Source of the DNA: Alishewanella tabrizica
GTDB lineage: Bacteria; Pseudomonadota; Gammaproteobacteria; Enterobacterales; Alteromonadaceae
NCBI RefSeq assembly: GCF_014652375.1
Contig: NZ_BMYR01000002.1
Location: 1-64,000, forward strand
DNA: 64,000 nt
Direction: 5' to 3'
The notes below the pieces were generated by a model. The model did not search any database and had not been told where the DNA came from. It saw only the letters and a list, made by a program, of their open reading frames with translations. Both the position numbers and the translations under genes were made by a program. This document shows positions 19,401 to 26,966 of this stretch, piece by piece (position 1 is the first letter of the stretch; the number at the start of each line of letters is the position of its first letter).

Positions 19401-19754
19401 TTAGCGAGTAATGTGCCCGATGTAAAAGCTAAAATGCTTGAACTGCAATCATTGGGTATCACCTTTTCAATTGACGATTTTGGTACAGGTTATTCTTCAT
19501 TATCTTATTTGAAATCATTACCGATTAATCAATTAAAGATAGATCAAAGTTTTGTAAGAGATGTATTAAATAGCCAGAATGATCATGCAATTGCCCAAGC
19601 GGTTATTACATTAGCCAGTGCAATGAACTTAGACGTAATTGCTGAAGGCGTTGAAACATTAGCACAGCGTGATTTGCTGCAACGAATGGGCTGTTCAGTA
19701 TATCAAGGATATCTGTTTGGCAAACCTTGCTCTATTGACGCTTTAGTAATCTAA
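16461..19754 (+). CDS. GAF-PAS4-GGDEF-EAL c-di-GMP sensor protein
   Basis: Cytoplasmic multidomain regulator, 1097 residues, no membrane segment. In order: GAF (about 10-160), four PAS domains (about 175-280, 285-400, 410-535, 545-660), GGDEF (about 670-835) and EAL (about 850-1090). The GGDEF motif is intact (751-755), so cyclase activity is likely. The EAL signature is EVL (883-885) but the other catalytic positions remain (NIS at 943-945, ETE-type Glu, DDF at 1005-1007, EGVE at 1062-1065), so phosphodiesterase activity is also possible. PAS4 resembles the FixL fold but Asp stands where the haem His would be. PAS2 has GRKPGHLLQ where LOV domains have the photoactive Cys. Start is GTG at 16461 with AGGA seven bases upstream. 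Input signal unknown. Confidence 0.9.
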   Translation: MSAPDFADDEIGRLEALHRLSLLDTPAEERFDRITRLAAKLFNVETCLISLVDSDRQWFKSKVGLDACETSRAISFCGHAILQSDIFIVPDASLDERFRANPLVLGAPNIRFYAGAPLCESNRHPIGTLCLIDSAPREFSKGEQQILRDLADIIEHEIKRLDDAMLKKQLVINAARTESVFSTLPDIVFVIDREFRFLVCNEHPDLLKPKHDLIGRSVYDVLPKVLADELVQNVKRAFDSQTVVHHNYTFKEYDKSFEARYRKIDDSEVLVVIRNTTEQMKANEELIRLSEVVRQTTNGIVITDPNGLVVWINEAFTNISGYSIEDMVGRKPGHLLQGADTNPETVKIMAEALAEQKSFTVDVLNYSKANTPFWIRIACNPLLNATGELSGYLAIETNITKEKRDEELIRESKNLLKAVIDANNIGTWHLNIQTGELFINDKWAALLGYDIRELSPINRETWERLTHPEDLKYCFAQIEQHTKGLLPIYEANMRMKHKRGDWIWINTRGRVSSRTADGRAEWMLGTHFDINDQIKAESSLDEKSQQMQAIVESMLDGVISIDSHGLILTFNQAAEEIFGYRGEEILKQNINILMGSPHREHHNNYLSNYINRGISDVTGRVRELDALHKNGHTFPIELSVVAVKMAGETSFIGIVRDITLRKKREQEIHQLAFYDSLTQLPNRRLLLNKLQSVIDHSARDNKYAALFFLDLDNFKNLNDSSGHDTGDLLLCQVAKRLVESVRQGDTVARLGGDEFVIVVTDLSPNQQTAANQAETLAQKIISNLTREYNLEGVIYNTTASIGVTMLNGAETSKEELLKQADMAMYKAKEAGRNNAQFFDPQMQIAVSIRAALVNDLYEALQQENFRLVFQKQVDQFGHVVGVEVLLRWHHDVKGIISPADFIPLAEETGLIVPIGHWVLTEACKTLYLWSKDEQLMTLSIAVNISVVQFSKKDFVSSIINILQQTGADPKRLKLEITETLLASNVPDVKAKMLELQSLGITFSIDDFGTGYSSLSYLKSLPINQLKIDQSFVRDVLNSQNDHAIAQAVITLASAMNLDVIAEGVETLAQRDLLQRMGCSVYQGYLFGKPCSIDALVI

Positions 19755-19857
19755 CGTATTTTCGACTTATCCTTGTTTCAAGGAAGCCCGTTCTTATGGT
19801 CTTAAACTAAAACTTGAGCGTACTAAACAGTAATTAAAAATAAATTAAGGATTACTG

Positions 19858-20991
19858 ATGTACTGTGCAGATTGTGAGTCGGTTGACGATTATTTTTTTG
19901 AGCAAGATACTTATTTTTGGATTTTCGTTCCGACCACTGAAACCTTTGCCAAGTTAGCAAGGTATGTAGGTTCTCAAAATTACGTCGCTCAGCAGGTCAG
20001 TACGCATTGTATTTGTGTGCAGGTAAAAACTTGTTCTGTTTCTAACTTCCTTACTGGTGTGAATGGTGTACTTGAGCAAGCTGAGCTAGCTGGCACAAAG
20101 CTGACCACCATGGCGACAAGTTTGCCACCTGATATTGATGCAATGTCTCGCATGACCACCTTTAATATTTTGATTAATCGTTACAAAGCGAAATGGCTCA
20201 TAAATAGCATTGAACATGAAAATTATGAAACGTGGTTTCAGCCAATTATTTATGCACATAGCGCGTTGGATACCCCCAAGGTTTATTCATACGAGGGGCT
20301 TTTCAGGATGCGTGACGATACTAATGCTATAGTACCGCCGCAATTGGCTTTTATGCTTGCTGAGCAAGCTGATTTACTTTTTTCTTTAGATTTAGTTGCC
20401 AGACGCTCTGCAGTCGAACATTTCGCAGCTGCAAGGTTACGTGGCAAGTTGTTTATTAATTTCAATCCTTCAAGTATTTATGATCCTTCTTATTGCTTGC
20501 GCTCAACTGCTGCAGCAATTTATGAACTCGGATTAACGCCAGCAGATATTGTGTTTGAAGTAACAGAAACGCATCAAAGTAGTGATTTAAACCATTTAAA
20601 AGGTATTTTGGCATTTTACCGAAATGCAGGGTTTAAAGTCGCGATGGATGACATTGGTTCAGGCTGGTCTGGGTTAAACCTTCTCCAAAAAATACGGCCG
20701 GACTATGTAAAGATTGATATGGAGCTGGTGCGTGATGTGCATCATGATGTTTTTAAACAAAATATTGTTAAAAGCTTGGTCAGTATTGCGAGAACGAGCG
20801 GTATTACTACGGTTGCCGAAGGGATCGAGACAGAAGATGAAGCGAAATGGCTTATGGATAATAACATTGATTTACTCCAGGGATATTTATTTGGTCGACC
20901 TAAGTTTTATACTCAAAAAGTGACGCAAGAAGCGTTAAGCGGTATAAAAAGTTCGGTATCCCCTCTTAAAGAGGCGGCGAAACGTTTTTAG
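19858..20991 (+). CDS. EAL-domain c-di-GMP phosphodiesterase with Cys-rich N-terminus
   Basis: A 377-residue cytoplasmic protein. Residues about 125-360 form an EAL domain with signature EGL (146-148) and all expected catalytic positions: Asn201/203, Glu234, Asp264-Asp265, Lys285, Glu321 and Gln341. Hydrolysis of c-di-GMP is therefore likely. The N-terminal 120 residues match no domain I know and contain Cys3, Cys6, Cys51, Cys53 and Cys59 (MYCADC, then CIC), which suggests metal or redox sensing; this is inference. A start with AAGG seven bases upstream is convincing. It follows the larger GGDEF-EAL gene by 103 bp on the same strand and may be co-transcribed. Confidence 0.88.
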   Translation: MYCADCESVDDYFFEQDTYFWIFVPTTETFAKLARYVGSQNYVAQQVSTHCICVQVKTCSVSNFLTGVNGVLEQAELAGTKLTTMATSLPPDIDAMSRMTTFNILINRYKAKWLINSIEHENYETWFQPIIYAHSALDTPKVYSYEGLFRMRDDTNAIVPPQLAFMLAEQADLLFSLDLVARRSAVEHFAAARLRGKLFINFNPSSIYDPSYCLRSTAAAIYELGLTPADIVFEVTETHQSSDLNHLKGILAFYRNAGFKVAMDDIGSGWSGLNLLQKIRPDYVKIDMELVRDVHHDVFKQNIVKSLVSIARTSGITTVAEGIETEDEAKWLMDNNIDLLQGYLFGRPKFYTQKVTQEALSGIKSSVSPLKEAAKRF

Positions 20992-21480
20992 AATTTACAT
21001 ATGCGGTATTGATTGGGTATAGCAGGCAATGTCAGTGCCGCATAGTGATGATAGGTTATTTGGGCTTCGAAGGCTGACTTTACGACGGTGCCGCAGTAGT
21101 ACGCTGCTCTTTGAAAATTGAACAGCTGACATTAACCTACTCATCTTTTCTACTGCTTAGTGCTTCTCTAACTTGAGAAGGCATTTTATCGTTACTATTT
21201 GACCAAGATGTGTTCGGATTTTCACCCGCGCTAAATGTAAAACCAGTATGATAATACGAGATTATTTTTTCGATTTCATAAACCGGATTGACAAAATTTA
21301 ACACTCTTAATGCGTTTTCAAACACGTTGTTTTAAAACTCGGTGATTTTTTATTTGGTCTGGTGATTGGCATTGAAATCATCCTTAAATTTCTTGAACAT
21401 ATTTTGTAGTGCAACATTGCATTGTGAGACAGCTAGCATGGCTTATCAAGCTATTCTTATATCTTCAAGCAGGTGTATCT
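20992..21480. other. 489-bp region without a supportable gene
   Basis: A 62-codon minus-strand frame with a GTG start (21137-21325) has no ribosome-binding site, begins directly after an in-frame stop and resembles no family; I do not count it as a gene. No terminator with a clear T-run and no repeat were seen. Confidence 0.5.
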
Positions 21481-22245
21481 TTATAACGCCATAGTGGATG
21501 ATAGCGGGTTCGGTTTATATCGCTGTAATATGTGTTGAATTGTGCCATCGGCAATCATCTGTTGCAGTGTTTGCTGCATTTTTGTCGTGAGATTAAGTTG
21601 GTTTGGATTAAAGGCGCAATAAATAGCATCGGGTGTAGTCCAGAGTAAATCGGCTTTTAGCCCTTCGCTGTTATGGTGTAATTGATAATAGTGGTAGGCC
21701 AAATCGACCGTTAGCACAGCATCTACGCGTTGCTTTTGCAGTCGAATTAAATTGCTTTGTAGGGAATTCGCGTCATCTCGAATTAATGCTTTGTTAGCAA
21801 ACATTGCATCGAACTCAGGATAGCTGAAGCCGCGATCTGTACCTATTCGCTTGCCTAAGATATCATCGATTTGGGTAACTGCGGGCTTATTATCTTGTCT
21901 CACCAAAACTTGTCTGGTGGTAAATAAGGCGCCGCTCCACAATAATGTGCTGGGCTGCGCTACCCAGTCTGGATTTAAAAAGCATGCAATATCTGCTTGG
22001 TCTTTTAGGAGCCATTGTTCAACGCGCCCTCTAGGCAGGGCTAAAAATTGTAATGGTAATTGCGTCCGTTGGGCTAATACTTCTAAAATATCCTTGCTGA
22101 TACCGCTGGTTAATTGCAATTTTTCATTGAAAATAGCATAAGGTGGCGCATTAGAGTCACTAACAATGGCGCGTATCGTCTGGGTTTCTGCTGACACACT
22201 AGCATTAAAAAAAATTAAAAAACCATATAGGGCAAAGCCGCGCAT
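21481..22245 (-). CDS. Periplasmic solute-binding-like protein (SBP_bac_3 family)
   Basis: A secreted protein of about 254 residues with a signal peptide ending NASVSA before ETQ. It then has the amino-acid-binding-protein fold of the SBP_bac_3 type: VSDSNAPPYAIFNEKLQLTSGISKDILEVL is the family opening, GKRIGTDRGFSYPEFD the hinge strand, and RVDAVLTVDLAYHYYQ the second lobe. No transporter genes are adjacent, so it is probably a stand-alone sensor or orphan binding protein. It is divergent from a membrane GGDEF-EAL gene 231 bp away and may feed signal to it (inference). I chose the ATG at 22245 because GAGG lies five bases upstream and the signal peptide then starts at residue 1. An ATG at 22263 is also possible. 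Confidence 0.8.
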   Translation of the reverse strand: MRGFALYGFLIFFNASVSAETQTIRAIVSDSNAPPYAIFNEKLQLTSGISKDILEVLAQRTQLPLQFLALPRGRVEQWLLKDQADIACFLNPDWVAQPSTLLWSGALFTTRQVLVRQDNKPAVTQIDDILGKRIGTDRGFSYPEFDAMFANKALIRDDANSLQSNLIRLQKQRVDAVLTVDLAYHYYQLHHNSEGLKADLLWTTPDAIYCAFNPNQLNLTTKMQQTLQQMIADGTIQHILQRYKPNPLSSTMAL

Positions 22246-22475
22246 CAACACCTCTAATGACATTCGCTGCTCTATTTACATTAGCAGTTAGTAACTAAAG
22301 AACCAGCTAAATTTTTTGAAATATTGCTATGTTGTAGAAATTTTTTTGTTTAGCACCTCCCTTTTCAGAATATAGTTATACGTTAATATATGGACAGAAG
22401 CTATGCTATAAGTTGGTACTTAATTATTAACTCACCATCGCAAACAGTTGTAATGTTAATAGATAAACCGAAAAT

Positions 22476-24707
22476 ATGCTGAGGTGTTTAGTGCAACAGT
22501 GGTTAGCTAAGATGTTCAGCTTTAATGTGCGCTTAATCCTTACGATATTGGTGTTTATCGTGTTTGTTTTCAGCTTTTTTGTCTATGTTGACGCTGAACG
22601 CGATATAGATAACGCTAACAATATACGATTGCATTCATTTCTATTAGCAGACGAGTTACGTCAATCATCTGATGATTTGACGCGAATGGTGCGCACTTAC
22701 GCAGTAACAGGAGAGACCCGCTATCGTCAGCATTTTGATGAAATATTAGCTATCCGGAATGGCGACGCCCCAAGACCTGAAGATTATCATTTTATTTATT
22801 GGGATTTAGTCGATGCGTCTAATCAACGCCCCCGACCATTTGCTAAATCTCATGCATTATTAGCGCGTATGCGAGAGGCGGGTTTTACTGAGCATGAATT
22901 ATCTCAGTTAACGTTGGCTAAAGAAGCGTCAGATGCGCTGGCAAAAATAGAACAGCAAGCGATGGCGTTAGTGGCAACAGGTGATCCTACCCTTAGCAAG
23001 CAAGCGCTTGCGATGTTATATGACGATGCTTATCATCAAGCAAAGGCTGGTATTATGCAGCCCATCGATGATATTTTTGCGTTAATGAGCAGCCGCACCG
23101 ACAATGCAGTTAATCAAGCTTTGCAACAGGCCCAGTTTTTGCGGTGGGTCTTTGTAGCACTGGGTATTACATTGGTTTTATTGTTATGGCATTTGAAACA
23201 GCGAGAATTGGCAATTTTGGGTGTGCCTGTTTCACAGCTCTATGGGCTTATTACTGCACTGGGCCGTGGTGATTTTACAACAGACATTGCCGTGGCCGCG
23301 GGGAAAGAAGGCACGGTGCTGGGGTGGCTGTCGCAGATGCGACAACAGCTTTTCCAATTGGAACATACCCGGCAATTATCGCAAGAGCGTTTGGCTCACT
23401 TGGCGCACTATGATGCGCTAACGGGATTGCCTAATCGTTTGTTATTAACCGAGCGCTTACAAGAGGCTATACAAGATGCCAAGCAATCTAAGCAGAAATT
23501 AGCATTAGCGTTTTTGGATTTAGATGGCTTTAAAATGGTGAATGATCGTTTTGGTCATGAGTTTGGTGACCAGGTACTAAAAGCGTTAAGTTTACACTTG
23601 GCGACATTGTTACCTCCTCAATCCGTAATAGCACGCATCAGTGGCGATGAATTTGTTTTTTTACTTCAGCCGCTGGCTAACCTACAAGATTGCCAACCGT
23701 GTTTAGAGCGTATTTTACACAGCTTGGCAGATCCCTTAGTCGTACAAGGTAATACCTTGCAATTGTCAGCTAGTATTGGGGTAAGTTTTTACCCGCAAGA
23801 GCAGGACATTGCTTCTGAGCAGCTCTTGCGCCAAGCCGATCAAGCGATGTATGCCGCTAAACAAGCCGGTAAAAATCGTTATGCGTTATTTGATGCTGCT
23901 GCAGAGCAACACACCCGAGGCCAATTAAAGCAGGTTGATGATATTCGTTTAGCCTTAGCCCGTAATGAATTTGTATTGTTTTATCAGCCAAAAGTAAATT
24001 TAATGACCTATGATTGTGTGGGTGTGGAAGCGTTGATTCGCTGGCAACACCCTACTAAGGGGCTATTAGCGCCAGCTGCATTTTTGCCTGCAATTGAGCA
24101 TCATGAATTAGGCATAACGCTGGGACAATGGGTTATCACAGAGGCATTCAGGCAATATGAGCTCTGGCAGCAACTCGGGTTCAACATGGCAATATCGGTA
24201 AATATTGCAGCAAATCATCTACAACAAAGCGATTTTGCAATGCAATTACAGGAAATTTGCCGACAATTCCCAAATGTACCGCCCAGTATGTTGGAGTTAG
24301 AAATACTAGAGACCAGTGCATTGCAAGATATCACTGGCGTACTTAATACCATGGAAGCCTGTGCTGCGATGGGGGTAACATTTTCATTAGACGATTTTGG
24401 TACGGGTTATTCATCGTTATTCTATTTAAAACGTTTACCGATAAGCACCTTAAAGTTAGATCAGAGTTTTGTGCGGGATATCCTGACAGACGCTGACGAT
24501 TTAGCCATCTTACAAGGTGTGAGTAGGTTGGCTGACGCTTTTGCATTGTCAACCATTGCAGAAGGTGTTGAAACCACAGAGCATATTAATAAGTTACTTG
24601 AGATTGGCTATTTATATGGTCAAGGTTATGGTATTGCTCGACCAATGCCCGCAGCACAGTTCGCCGTGTGGTTTAGCACATTATCTCAACGTTTTATAAA
24701 GGGCTAG
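22476..24707 (+). CDS. Membrane GGDEF-EAL protein (c-di-GMP turnover)
   Basis: Inner-membrane regulator, 743 residues. Helix 1 is at about 18-38, a periplasmic helical sensor region spans 40-220, helix 2 lies at about 222-238, a HAMP-like linker follows, then GGDEF (about 305-475) and EAL (about 485-735). The cyclase signature is SGDEF (389-393), with Ser for the first Gly, a variant that can be active. EAL is intact (518-520), with NIA, DDFGTGYSS, LKLDQSF and AEGVE all present, so phosphodiesterase is the safer prediction. A GTG at 22491 with GAGG six bases before it (22481-22484) is a likelier start than the ATG at 22476. It diverges from a periplasmic binding-like protein, a plausible partner for its periplasmic domain. 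Confidence 0.9.
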   Translation: MLRCLVQQWLAKMFSFNVRLILTILVFIVFVFSFFVYVDAERDIDNANNIRLHSFLLADELRQSSDDLTRMVRTYAVTGETRYRQHFDEILAIRNGDAPRPEDYHFIYWDLVDASNQRPRPFAKSHALLARMREAGFTEHELSQLTLAKEASDALAKIEQQAMALVATGDPTLSKQALAMLYDDAYHQAKAGIMQPIDDIFALMSSRTDNAVNQALQQAQFLRWVFVALGITLVLLLWHLKQRELAILGVPVSQLYGLITALGRGDFTTDIAVAAGKEGTVLGWLSQMRQQLFQLEHTRQLSQERLAHLAHYDALTGLPNRLLLTERLQEAIQDAKQSKQKLALAFLDLDGFKMVNDRFGHEFGDQVLKALSLHLATLLPPQSVIARISGDEFVFLLQPLANLQDCQPCLERILHSLADPLVVQGNTLQLSASIGVSFYPQEQDIASEQLLRQADQAMYAAKQAGKNRYALFDAAAEQHTRGQLKQVDDIRLALARNEFVLFYQPKVNLMTYDCVGVEALIRWQHPTKGLLAPAAFLPAIEHHELGITLGQWVITEAFRQYELWQQLGFNMAISVNIAANHLQQSDFAMQLQEICRQFPNVPPSMLELEILETSALQDITGVLNTMEACAAMGVTFSLDDFGTGYSSLFYLKRLPISTLKLDQSFVRDILTDADDLAILQGVSRLADAFALSTIAEGVETTEHINKLLEIGYLYGQGYGIARPMPAAQFAVWFSTLSQRFIKG

Positions 24708-24762
24708 GCAGGCCTATAGCCTCTATTGCTTCATACCAATAAATCGTATTTTCTTAAGCGAA

Positions 24763-25677
24763 TTAACTCGGTAGCGGAATAAACTCTGTTTCGTCGCCAG
24801 GCACTTTAGCAAAACGTCCTGCTTGCCAATCGGCTTTGGCTTGTTCAATTCTGTCTTTACTGCTTGATACAAAATTCCATTCAACATAGCGTTTGCCAAT
24901 ATGTTCTCCACCAATAAGCGCAATACGTGCTGCACGCGTTGCCGTGATACATACGCCTTCAGCAGCGTGTAATACCACCAATTGGTGTGCTGTAATCTTG
25001 GTATCTTGGAGTGTGATTTCGCCACTTAACACATATAACCCGCGCTCAGCCGCGTTAGGAAGTATCAGTTGTTGTCCGGTTTTTAAATCGGCTTCTAGGT
25101 ATAAGGTATCAAAAAAGCATTTTACCGGTGAAGTGATCCCATACGCCGAACCAATTAATACTCGCACGGGGACATCAGCAATCTCTAAAGCGGGTATAGT
25201 GGCGGAAGGATAGTGATAAAAAGCGGGGTTTGTTTCTTCATCCGCTTCAGGTAAGGCTAACCACAGTTGTAGTCCATGTAAGCTATGTGGCACGTTATGG
25301 ACTTCTGGCCGCTCACGTTCGGAGTGCACAATGCCTTTGCCCGCTACCATCAAATTGATATCGCCTGGGCGAATGGCTTGCTCACTCCCTAAGGAATCAC
25401 GATGTAGAATTTCGCCAGTAAACAGATAGGTCACTGTGGCAAGGTTGATATGAGGATGAGGCCGCACATTTACGCCTTCACCTGCTGGGAAATGGGCTAA
25501 ACCCATTTCATCAAAAAAGACCCAGGGGCCAATAGCTTTGCGTTCACGTACTGGTAAGCAGCGACGAACAGAGAAGCCTCCTAAATCTTTAGCGCGTGGT
25601 TCAATAATTAAATCAATCACTTCGCAGCCACGAGAGATTAAGCAATCGGACTCTTTTTCGGTTGTGTTGTTACTCAT
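24763..25677 (-). CDS. Pirin family protein (long form)
   Basis: Bicupin of the pirin family, 304 residues. The N-cupin has the metal-binding pattern VRPHPHINLATVTYLFTGEI, then HRDS and GKGIVHSERE, which supply the three His and the Glu that bind iron or another metal. The C-cupin spans about 180-290. Some pirins act as quercetin dioxygenases, others modulate regulators or enzymes; the role here is open. The ATG at 25677 has AGGAG nine bases upstream and is preferred to an in-frame ATG 60 bp earlier. It lies 119 bp after the acyltransferase-like gene. A second, shorter pirin is encoded 3.6 kb upstream on the same strand. Confidence 0.9.
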   Translation of the reverse strand: MSNNTTEKESDCLISRGCEVIDLIIEPRAKDLGGFSVRRCLPVRERKAIGPWVFFDEMGLAHFPAGEGVNVRPHPHINLATVTYLFTGEILHRDSLGSEQAIRPGDINLMVAGKGIVHSERERPEVHNVPHSLHGLQLWLALPEADEETNPAFYHYPSATIPALEIADVPVRVLIGSAYGITSPVKCFFDTLYLEADLKTGQQLILPNAAERGLYVLSGEITLQDTKITAHQLVVLHAAEGVCITATRAARIALIGGEHIGKRYVEWNFVSSSKDRIEQAKADWQAGRFAKVPGDETEFIPLPS

Positions 25678-25796
25678 GCCAACGCATCTCCTTTTCATCA
25701 GGGTATCCCCAGAGTAGGCCACTGAGCCGCGAAGCACAAGTATTAACGTGGTTTGTGTTTTACGTTCTCAAGGGGCTTTGGAACCGCCTCTGTTGT

Positions 25797-26963
25797 TTAC
25801 AGGTAACGCAACCAAGGTTTTTTCGTCGTATGTTTATAGTGGCTAAACCAGCGGGTAGGCCAGTACAACACAACCGCGAGTAAGATACTAATAAGCCATA
25901 TTGTGCTGATGTGATCTACGCCAAATAATGGGCCCTGGTTTGCACCAAATAGCCACAGCACCAAGCTGTACACTAAGAGTAATGCGTACAAGTGCAAGAT
26001 ATAGAAAAACATTGGCACAGAGCCAAAAACCAGCAGTACTCGACCGCTCGCCGCTAACCAAGGACGGCGCGCGTTGCTCATCCCACGTTCCAGCCAACAC
26101 AATATAAAACACATGCCACCTAGCGTAACCAGTAAAAAATGCAATGAAGGCGGATACTTGGTGAAATTCAAAAAAGACATCATACCGTTAAGTAGGGAAT
26201 CACTGGCCTGCCAGGGTAAGGTTTCGCCATAAAGATTAAATCCACGCAGTACCAGCAATAGTAATAGCATGGTTGCGCCGGCAAGAAGCAGCATCCGCTG
26301 CCGTTTTATAGGATCCTGTGTCGCGGCATACCAAGGACCAGCATAGTAGCCCAATAAAATAACCCCAAACCAAGGCAGTGCTGGATAGCTTATTTTGATC
26401 GTGAGGGTATCGGTTTGCATTAAAATATTGCGATCATGCAAAATCGTCCACAGGCTATAACCCCATTCATGCGGCAAAAAGGTGATAGGCGTTAGGGCGT
26501 TATGTCCTAACACCAGTGCTAAACCGAGTAGCAACTGCGCACGGCGCGGTAAGTGCAATAGTGCCGCCAGTGCTAACATACTTAAGCCAATCACCCAAAT
26601 GACTTGCAACCACACCGTATGATAACTGCCCATCCACGAAAAGGTAATTAAGGTAAATTCTAGGGCGATTAAAAACAGGCCCCGTTTAACTAAGAATGCG
26701 CTGGCAGAACGGGGTGAGCCATGCGCTGGGTGAGCATAGAGCCAAGCGGATAGACCAGTTAAAAATACAAAAATGGGCGCACAAAAGTGCGCCGCAAAAC
26801 GGCTAAAAAACAATGCGGGATCGGTGGAAGTAATATCCATCGGATCGCTTACCTGCATATGTAGGAAGAAGCGTTCGCGTACATGATCAAGCAGCATGAT
26901 TAAAATCACCAGTCCGCGCAACATATCAATAGACTGGATCCGTTGAGTGATAACCTTGTCCAT
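25797..26963 (-). CDS. HGSNAT-like membrane acyltransferase (DUF1624)
   Basis: Polytopic inner-membrane protein, 388 residues with about ten hydrophobic helices. It belongs to the heparan-alpha-glucosaminide N-acetyltransferase catalytic-domain family. Visible family features are the opening RIQSIDMLRGLVILIMLLDH (about 8-27), where the family carries the conserved Asp and His, YPALPWFGVILLGYYAG near residue 190, and NFTKYPPSLHFLL near residue 265. Family members move an acetyl group across the membrane onto a sugar; the acceptor here is unknown. It begins three bases after the stop of a TonB receptor gene, so the two are almost certainly one transcription and translation unit. That suggests a role in handling the imported ligand (inference). 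Confidence 0.82.
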   Translation of the reverse strand: MDKVITQRIQSIDMLRGLVILIMLLDHVRERFFLHMQVSDPMDITSTDPALFFSRFAAHFCAPIFVFLTGLSAWLYAHPAHGSPRSASAFLVKRGLFLIALEFTLITFSWMGSYHTVWLQVIWVIGLSMLALAALLHLPRRAQLLLGLALVLGHNALTPITFLPHEWGYSLWTILHDRNILMQTDTLTIKISYPALPWFGVILLGYYAGPWYAATQDPIKRQRMLLLAGATMLLLLLVLRGFNLYGETLPWQASDSLLNGMMSFLNFTKYPPSLHFLLVTLGGMCFILCWLERGMSNARRPWLAASGRVLLVFGSVPMFFYILHLYALLLVYSLVLWLFGANQGPLFGVDHISTIWLISILLAVVLYWPTRWFSHYKHTTKKPWLRYL

Positions 26964-26966
26964 AGT

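Noticed and set aside
21137-21325. 62-codon minus-strand frame with GTG start
   Set aside because: No ribosome-binding site, starts right after an in-frame stop, no family resemblance; may be a decayed fragment but there is nothing to tie it to.
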